64,000 nucleotides of DNA from contig JARDYH010000005.1 in assembly GCA_029215795.1 (NCBI GenBank), forward strand, positions 36,648,001 through 36,712,000, in the 5' to 3' direction. The position numbers and the translations under genes are program-made. Shown piece by piece: positions 58,001-64,000 of this stretch; position 1 is the stretch's first letter; every line of letters starts with the position of its first letter. The DNA comes from Anniella stebbinsi. Taxonomy: Eukaryota; Chordata; Lepidosauria; Squamata; Anniellidae. The notes beneath the pieces were generated by a model. That model was not told the DNA's origin. It did not search any database and saw nothing but the letters and a program-made list of their open reading frames with translations.

Positions 58001-58640
58001 TAGATAATCGATCCTGGAAAAGCGCTTGTATTTTGGCGAATAAAAGGTATATTTTCTTTCTTCCCCTTTTATTAATCTCCAAATATCCTTCAGTTCTTTT
58101 TGCTCCATTACTCTTGCTAGTCCCCTTTTCCCTATACCTTTTATGTTATCTTTATCTTTCATTTTATCCATCACCATATTGAAATCTCCCGCCATTATAA
58201 TATTTGCATTCTTTACATTCCCAATATTACTAATCACTTTATCATAAAATTCCACTTGCTTTACATTTGGCGCATATACATTAACCAAAATATATTTTTC
58301 TTCCCCCAGGAGACAATACATTATAATATATCTTCCCCCCACATCCTTTACCACATTAACAACATTAAATGCACATTTTTTGAAATTATTATCGCAACAC
58401 CTCTTGCTTTAGAAGTCCCATATGCTTTCTCATATATGCCCATGTTCCCCATTTTGTTCATTTCTTCCATCTTCTTTTTGATGTGTTTCTTATAAGAATA
58501 TTATATCAGCTTTCCTTTTATTCAATAACCCTTCAATTCTCAATTCTCTTCCTTTTGATAACACTACCCAGCCCGTTTACATTTAAGGTTGTTAATCTTA
58601 TTTTATTTTCCATATCTCCATTTTTAATTTACCCTTTAGG
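55016..58640 (-). pseudogene. L1 ORF2p-like endonuclease/reverse transcriptase (multiply frameshifted)
   Basis: From right to left: the N-terminal endonuclease start (LTTLNVNGL-like and ADIIF-ETHQ-like fragments at about 58600-58450), endonuclease core (58354-57953: YILVNVYAPNVKQVEFYDK, AGDFNMVMD, FSRIDYLFVS), RT (57543-56467: SPGVDGLGPEYYK, LIILIPKADKD, YRPISLINQDAKI, GFIPGRQ, ALDIFKAFDCVEW, GTRQGCPLSPILFAI, and the active-site variant FADD), then the Cys-containing C-terminus (55726-55193: KFCWRGCQDVGTYYHMWWTC). Several frames are used, so it is inactive. Confidence 0.82.
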
Positions 58641-58873
58641 TCTCGCAATGTGTCACATTTAACCCCCCCTTCCCTCCCCCCCTCCCCCACATATACCCCC
58701 CTCTTCTCCCTCTTCCCCCTTCCAATCCCGGGTTCCCCAGAGCAATGGTTCTTCTTCCCCTCTTTTTAGAACCTTCCGGGGGGGGGGGGGTACGGCAAAC
58801 ACCCGACATGGAACCCAAACAGAACCCCCTCTCCCTTTCTTTTATTATTATCCCTCTTTAAACCATCTCTCAG

Positions 58874-59727
58874 TCACAAACTGCTTCCTCCAGCTGCCCC
58901 TCCTTCTTCTGTATCTTTTTCTTCCTCCATCAGACCCAGGCTCCTCAGCAACTCCATTCCCTGCTCACATAATGTTATTCTCTGTTGTTTCCCCTTATAC
59001 GTAAATCTCAGGAATACTGGATACCCCCAGCTATACACAATTGAGTTCTTGCGTAGAATCGTTGTACACAACTTCACACTCTTCCTCCACTGAATGGTCT
59101 GGTAACAAAGATCCTGATAGATCTGTATTGGTGAAGATTGAAACATCAATTGCCCAGCACTTCTGATAATTTGCATCAATTTCTCTTTTTTGTAAAAGCT
59201 GGCAAATCTCACGATTATGTCTCTTGGGACTATCCCACTTCTTTTAGGGCCCACTCTATGGATCCTTTCAACATCCTCTTCAGCCCAAGATCCCTGGGGG
59301 TCTAGCTCCATAATCCATTCTATGACTTTTTCTCTTAAATACTTTAAATTTTCTCCTTGCTGCTCCTGGAAAGATCTAATGCGTATGTTCATTCTTCTGT
59401 CTCTATCCTCAATAGAAATTAACCGTAAGTCCATATCTTGTACCATGTCTTCATGCTTCTCTAATTTATCTTTATTTTGCCCAAGGACAATGCCACCGTT
59501 TGTGGTTTCGTTGTCTTAGAAACCGCCCCTGGCTTGGTTCCATCTTTATTATTCCCACCTCCAGAAGTCTGTGGTCCTGTTTTTCCATTTGTCATATCTG
59601 CAGCTGAATTCTCTGAATTCTTCCTAGACAGGCGAGACCAGTTCCTATCAGAGGGGTGTTTCTTCACTCTTGCCCACTTCTTTGGCAAGGTTCCTTTATT
59701 TCCCCCCCTCTGTCGGACATCAGACAT
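58874..59727 (-). pseudogene. L1 ORF1p-like (frameshifted)
   Basis: It starts at MSDVRQRGG with a basic, Ser/Asn/Gly-rich N-terminus. A single frameshift near 59465, in AATAAAGATAAA, moves it to the second frame. That frame has the RNA-binding core (RRMNIRIRSFQEQQGENL, then IHRVGPKRSGIVPRDIIVRF) and C-terminal domain (GYPVFLRFTYKGKQQRI). This is the L1 nucleic-acid chaperone ORF1p. Confidence 0.8.
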
Positions 59728-61195
59728 TCAGCTTGCAGTTACAGCGTTACAGCTCTCTATTAGCTTTTATCAAAGCCTTTGCTAATTAGTTACTTGGCAT
59801 ATATTGTCCCGAAGCCTCCGTAAGTACCGATTCTTCTATATTTATTTCAAAATGTGTAAACATAGAGAAGCTCCAGTCCCGGCTTGACTTCTCTCCCAAA
59901 TCGTTAAAATGCCAAGCAGATGATTCATCTACCTCCTCCCAACTGTCTTATCTTTTTTCTTTATTAGTTCCCGTTGACAGCATTTATCTTAAATCACAGT
60001 TTGAAGCTCTCTTAATTAGGATAATTCGCTTTTTCATTCAACTCCCACAGGAGAGAGACAATCTCTGTCCATCTATTCCATGTCCGACGCTCCGTCCCCC
60101 CCATCCTGCACCTTTACTGAGACTTCTGCTTCTTTGCAGGATTAAGATCGGCTCCTTTACACATGCTTTTTCTCTGAGTTTTCCCTTTCTGTTTTTCTAT
60201 GTTTCATTATACAATCACTAGATGGCACTGTGATATAGCGGATTTGCTCAATTACACGAGACTGTCATTCTACCCTTTCTAAATAATAAGAGACTTTCCA
60301 ACTTAGAAAAAAAACCCTGCAATAATGGTTGCAAAGCATGGGAGAGGCCCTGGAGGATGATAACAACATTGTGTAAAGGACCCATAAACTAATGTGAGTG
60401 AGCAATCCACAAGCACACAACAAAAGCCTTGTGTAGAAATGATCCTAGTCCATCTGATTTGAGGTTGTATGAAAGACTCTTATTTGTCCTTCTGCTTCCC
60501 CCTCCTTGCCAAAGCAGCTCAATTTCTGGGTTTTGGAAGAGAGAGCTCTGAGTGTGCAGCTGTGGCTGCTGTACGCATATGCACAGATGCACAGTTGGAT
60601 TGGGGCCTAGGATTTTAACCAGCCTCCATCATCTGGCAGAGGAAAGCCTTCTGGAGTGGCATTGACACAGCAGCGTGTTCTTTTGACAATGCAAGTCCCA
60701 CGTTTAGTCTCCTGTATATGACATGCTTTGCAGTGGAGAAGGTATCTCATGGACAGGCTCTTGGAAAAGAAAGAAAAGCCAGCAGGGTTTGGTGAGGGTT
60801 TACAAAAAGGGTTTTATATGCTAGCATAATAGTAACCTGAGATTGGTCCATTCCAGGATCCAGGTGTTCTGGGGTTTTGTATGAATTCTTGAAAGACAGG
60901 AGTGATGCTGGCCAGAATTGGTGCTGTCCCACACATACCCCACCGTGCCTTCCATGCCTGAAGAGGCAATTTGGGTTCTTTCCAGGTCTAAGCAGTGGAT
61001 GGGAAGACATGACAGCAGAAGTTGGAAAAGAGACATATAGTTCCCAACCTAGAAGAGAGTGCTGTACTGTAACCCCTTGAAATATTTGGTGGTGGTGATA
61101 GATTGTAGAAATTGAAAACTGACCTTCCTTCTGAGAAAAAATGGTAGCAAATCTCATTTGTTTTCTAGCAAGACCGTTGTGGGGTGGGCTTTTCT

Positions 61196-61289
61196 CATGC
61201 TGCAATCCAGTACATGCCTACCACGGCCTAAGTCTGTTGAACTCATTGAGACTTCTGAGTAGACATGCATTGGACTGTACTGTAATACA
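61196..61289 (-). repeat. Short ~90-bp interspersed palindromic repeat, reverse orientation
   Basis: GCTGCAATCCAGTACATGCC and CTTCTGAGTAGACATGCATT are the family's ends. Diverged. Confidence 0.55.
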
Positions 61290-61380
61290 GATGAGTGCCT
61301 ACTGCTGCTCACACATATGCTCAGGCAATATATTTTAGGTGGAGAGTTTCAGCCACAATGTACAGTGGACGTATTGTAGT

Positions 61381-61440
61381 GACAAGCAAGCAGCCATTTT
61401 AAGGCATGTTAAGACAAGCAGCCATTTTAAGGCAAGCACA
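61381..61440 (+). repeat. Local tandem duplication (~31-bp unit)
   Basis: ACAAGCAGCCATTTTAAGGCA and a near-identical copy occur back to back. Confidence 0.7.
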
Positions 61441-62574
61441 GATTTTTCTGAGACAGAGGAGCTGCCCTCCCCCATTAATAGGATGAAGCAGATTCGTGGA
61501 AGAGAAGTCAACCACTACTTATTTAATGCATTATTGTATTTTTACTGCCAGGGATGGGGAGAGGTGCTTGTGGCATTTTCTGCATCAGGTGCTAAAATAA
61601 CTTGGCTGGGCCTTGAGTACCATCCTGCTTTATGGAGGCAAGAGTCCCTTTTCTGCTCTATTTCTGGCAGTAAAATGTCTCAGACTAGCCTGGCAAGTAT
61701 CTCAGAATGCTGAATTTTTCCTTGGGAGGAAAGAGAGATTGATCACACACATAAAACCATACCCTTTTTACTGTGGACAGAGTAAATCTGGTATAACTGC
61801 TGCCAACAGCCAGTTATGTACATCCAAGCCCTCTGTCACCCATAGGGCTAGAGCCACAACATCACATGATCGACATGGAATACAAGTAGTATTACCCCTA
61901 TGAGTCTGTCCTAGCAATCATACACATGTGGATGGGTGGGGAACAAGGGCTATATACACATGCACACTCCTATGCCAGATTTCCATAAAATCTCAGCCTT
62001 GTTTTTTTTAAAAGGTCTACTCTTCTGTTGATGGTGAGGCAAGGAAAAATGAGCAACCAGCATTTTGCTACCAAGCCCCTTGCAGATCTATTTGACCAGG
62101 TACAACAGCAAGCAGGTGTGCATACCATGGGGCAACGTAATTCCTATCATGCTCCTTTTGGCTCTCTTAAAAAAGAATCTCCAGCTTTAAATTGCTCTAC
62201 TGGCCTTGGCAAAACAGACCCCTAGTCATTCCCACCCCCCACCCTGATACTTCTCCAAGGCCTCCTGCACCTTGAAACTGGGCTAGCCCTTTCTGCCAAG
62301 GTAAATGGGATGTTTATGGAGTCCAGCACTAAAAAGGGAAATGTGTAGACTGTGTGGGAGCTAAGAGATCAGCATGAACAAAGAATTACAAGGTGTCACT
62401 AGTTTTCGCTCCCATCTGCAACTTCATCCTTTCCAGAAGAGTTGTTGCTCCTGTCTGCCACCTGTAGGTGTCACTGTTAGGTATGTTTAAAAAAAATAGA
62501 ATCCCATTCCGGAGTGCATGAGAATTGGAACATATGCTAGTCCTGGGGAGCATGCCAGGGCATCATTGTCCATA

Positions 62575-62802
62575 TTAGCAGTTCATCCAGCGTTCAGCTG
62601 TGCTCAGTGGGTAGCCTCTCTCTACTCGTAGTTGGTTATTGAGCCTCCAGTAGCTTTTTCCCTTGAAAAAGTAGACCTTGCCATTCTCCCAAGTGAAGGC
62701 AGCATCTAGGTGGGATGGAGCACCCGTGAAAAGGGTAGAGATCTTCCTGGGCAGGGTGGAGAAATAGCTCCCCAGTTCATCCCATTGCCAGAAGCCGGTG
62801 CC
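62575..62802 (-). CDS. MMP19: MMP19 last coding exon and stop
   Basis: Acceptor CTATTTCCTCAG precedes GTGFWQWDELGSYFSTLP. The exon ends AERWMNC followed by TAA at 62577-62575. It supplies the last hemopexin blade. Confidence 0.92.
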   Translation of the reverse strand, partial: GTGFWQWDELGSYFSTLPRKISTLFTGAPSHLDAAFTWENGKVYFFKGKSYWRLNNQLRVERGYPLSTAERWMNC

Positions 62803-63803
62803 CTGAGGAAATAGAGGGTGGAGGAATCAATGCACATCCCAGTGTTCCCCGGCCATTGCTCCACAGTCTGTTTCATCTGGTGTTGCCCCATAGATAAAAG
62901 AAAAGATTAGAACAAACATACTCCCTGGATGGTCATTATTAAAGCAAAGGTTGCTATTGGCTATGGAAATGTGGGTAAATGTAAAACTGCTTAGAGATTG
63001 CATTAAGGTTTTTTTTGTTTTGTTTTTTAAGGATTTTTAAAATGTATTTAAAGAAAAGCTGTCTGAAAAGCAAACAGAAAACTGGTCAGTTTAAAACTTA
63101 CTTGTAACCACCTGTTAACTATCCACCTGTTTTGGGAGCCATAACATGGCTGTATCATCTCTCTTACCACCACTAGGCACAGTGGGATTCTGTTCAACCA
63201 GGAGACCTACATCCCCTGTATTGCCTTCTTCCCACCCCACTGCAGTGTTTAATCCAGCTCCCCATTTGTATCCTGTATCTCTCATCATCTCAAAGCTATC
63301 TGTCAAGTCCCATATTAAGAAAACATCTGTGCCCATTATGTCCCTTCAAAATTTTCCCATAATGCTCTGGGCTTACAGAGCTCCTGCTTCCTTCCTTCCA
63401 CATTCCAGAGAATCAGAATATAGAAGCTGCATGGATTAGCTACAAAAAACAAGCATTGAAGCAACACAGAGCAAGCACTGTTGTAATAAAAAAAAAAGGA
63501 TGTGTCACAGGTCAGAATCCCTACACCCTGAAGAATTCAGCTTCCGTTATATAAACTTCTCACACTCTGCTCTCCTTTTGGGGAATCCCTCTGGTTCAAA
63601 ATTATTCCTGCCTCAACAATACCCAATCATCCATAACCACTTAGATGAATGTAGTCGTAATAGTAGTATATATACCTTAAAAATGAAGACCTTCTTGTTC
63701 CCTGGCCAATAGAGGGCAGCGTCTATCTTGGCTGGGATACGTGTGAGGGGCTTTGGGTAACCAGGATCCAGCTTGAAACCCCGATAACGCCACAGTTTAG
63801 TAC
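62575..63803 (-). CDS. MMP19: MMP19, 3' end: last two coding exons of the hemopexin domain (partial)
   Basis: Two exons (63803-63676 and 62802-62575) join in phase 0 and encode the end of the four-bladed hemopexin propeller of matrix metalloproteinase 19, a secreted zinc endopeptidase of basement-membrane proteins. Repeats typical of the domain are visible: KIDAALYWPGNKKVFIFKG, then GFWQWDEL, then DAAFTWENGKVYFFKGKSYW, closing with a terminal Cys. The sequence NNQLRVERGYPL matches what I recall of human MMP19. The catalytic domain and other exons lie beyond 64000. The protein stops directly after the last hemopexin Cys, whereas the human protein as recalled carries a further Thr/Ser-rich tail. 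Confidence 0.92.
63676..63803 (-). CDS. MMP19: MMP19 penultimate coding exon
   Basis: Acceptor GGGTACAG and donor GTATAT bound 128 nt. After a two-base split codon it encodes TKLWRYRGFKLDPGYPKPL and then the DAALYW blade motif. A third exon upstream would lie beyond the window. Confidence 0.9.
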
Positions 63804-64000
63804 CTGTACCCAGAGTGACAAGAATATGGATTAAAAAGGAAGCAATGCCAGGTAAAAGTTCCAGCCCACAACTAGCTGGTCACATGAAATTCAATATATA
63901 TATCAGAGGCAATGTCACTTGCAATTTGCCCCTATGTTAGCTTTTGAGGTCTCATGGAAGGAAAACTGGCAACAAGGGATCACGAAAGGGGTGGGGGAAA

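Larger units (their letters stand above)
54147..60102 (-). mobile_element. Full-length-size L1 LINE, minus strand, with 16-bp TSD
   Basis: The ~6-kb insertion is bounded by a perfect 16-bp duplication, ATCCTGCACCTTTACT, at 54131-54146 and 60103-60118. Its A-rich 3' end abuts the left copy (T-rich on the plus strand). From the right: a 5' UTR of about 375 bp, ORF1 (59727-58874), ORF2 with endonuclease (about 58600-57850) and RT (about 57830-56460), a C-terminal region to about 54400, and a 3' end. Multiple frameshifts and an inserted hAT element show it is dead. The ORF1/ORF2 types are of the non-mammalian vertebrate L1 kind. Confidence 0.88.
54108..60383 (+). mobile_element. MITE-like element C interrupted by L1 (tentative)
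   Basis: The left end GGGTGTTTCTACATGAGG (54108) resembles the GGGTGCCTCTACAAG termini of the MITEs at 24434 and 34066. A compatible right end (GTGTAAAGGACCC) lies at about 60371-60383. Without the L1, the element would be about 300 bp, close to its relatives. TSD candidates are TAA at 54105-54107 and TAA at 60385-60387, which leaves one extra base at the right terminus. Sequence similarity is weak. Confidence 0.4.
60390..62574. other. MMP19 downstream region; no other gene seen
   Basis: It should include the MMP19 3' UTR at its right end. Contains one short ~90-bp repeat at 61196-61289, in reverse orientation, and a local duplication at 61381-61440. No unambiguous minus-strand polyadenylation signal was found. 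Confidence 0.45.

Noticed and set aside
54147..60102. A host gene in the long minus-strand frames at 55-60 kb
   Set aside because: The frames carry L1 ORF1/ORF2 motifs, lie between 16-bp target duplications, and are frameshifted.
1..64000. Endogenous retrovirus, CRISPR array or prokaryotic system
   Set aside because: No LTR pair, no gag/pol/env motifs, no regularly spaced direct repeats, and no operon-like gene arrangement were seen.

Overview
This is a vertebrate nuclear genome window, most likely from a squamate reptile and probably a lizard. The evidence is three multi-exon vertebrate genes with GT-AG introns set in sequence dominated by transposons: tRNA-derived SINEs of the squamate type, L2/CR1 LINEs, an L1 of the non-mammalian type, and many small palindromic DNA transposons. 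No bacterial, phage, CRISPR or proviral features were seen. The species call is inference from repeat content.

Genes, left to right. (1) DNAJC14 on the minus strand (coding 22136 to 13459, six coding exons, CpG-rich promoter near 22.5-22.8 kb) encodes an ER-membrane J-domain co-chaperone. (2) A TMEM198-family gene on the plus strand, best read as TMEM198B (coding 40859 to 48637, four coding exons, 352 aa), encodes a seven-pass membrane protein. (3) The 3' end of MMP19 on the minus strand (the last two coding exons, 63803-63676 and 62802-62575) encodes the end of the hemopexin domain; the rest lies beyond the right edge. As recalled, human 12q13.2 has the same order and orientation, where TMEM198B is annotated as a pseudogene. 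The copy here has an intact reading frame. ORMDL2 and SARNP, expected beyond the 3' end of DNAJC14, were not found in the first 13 kb.

Transposon layout. 0.9-1.6 kb: a palindromic hAT MITE inside a CR1 tail. 24.4-25.3 kb: a MITE with 3-bp target duplication, then a foldback element. 25.56-29.1 kb: a nearly intact L2-like LINE with three tandem 5' monomers. 29.74-31.91 kb: a 2.2-kb relative of the 24.4-kb MITE that may contain a small spliced gene. 33.5-34.5 kb: a second palindromic hAT MITE, then a CR1 tail split by another copy of the 3-bp-TSD MITE. 49.6-50.4 kb: a 750-bp foldback element. 53.3-60.4 kb: a nested stack in which a 546-bp hAT element sits in a 6-kb L1, which sits in an older MITE-like sequence; a second hAT element lies next to it in the opposite orientation.

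The three host genes do not form a pathway; they are syntenic neighbours. The most notable content is the DNA-transposon biology: several foldback families, one with a candidate larger partner, with insertion order readable from target-site duplications. All calls come from reading the sequence. No database search or alignment program was run.
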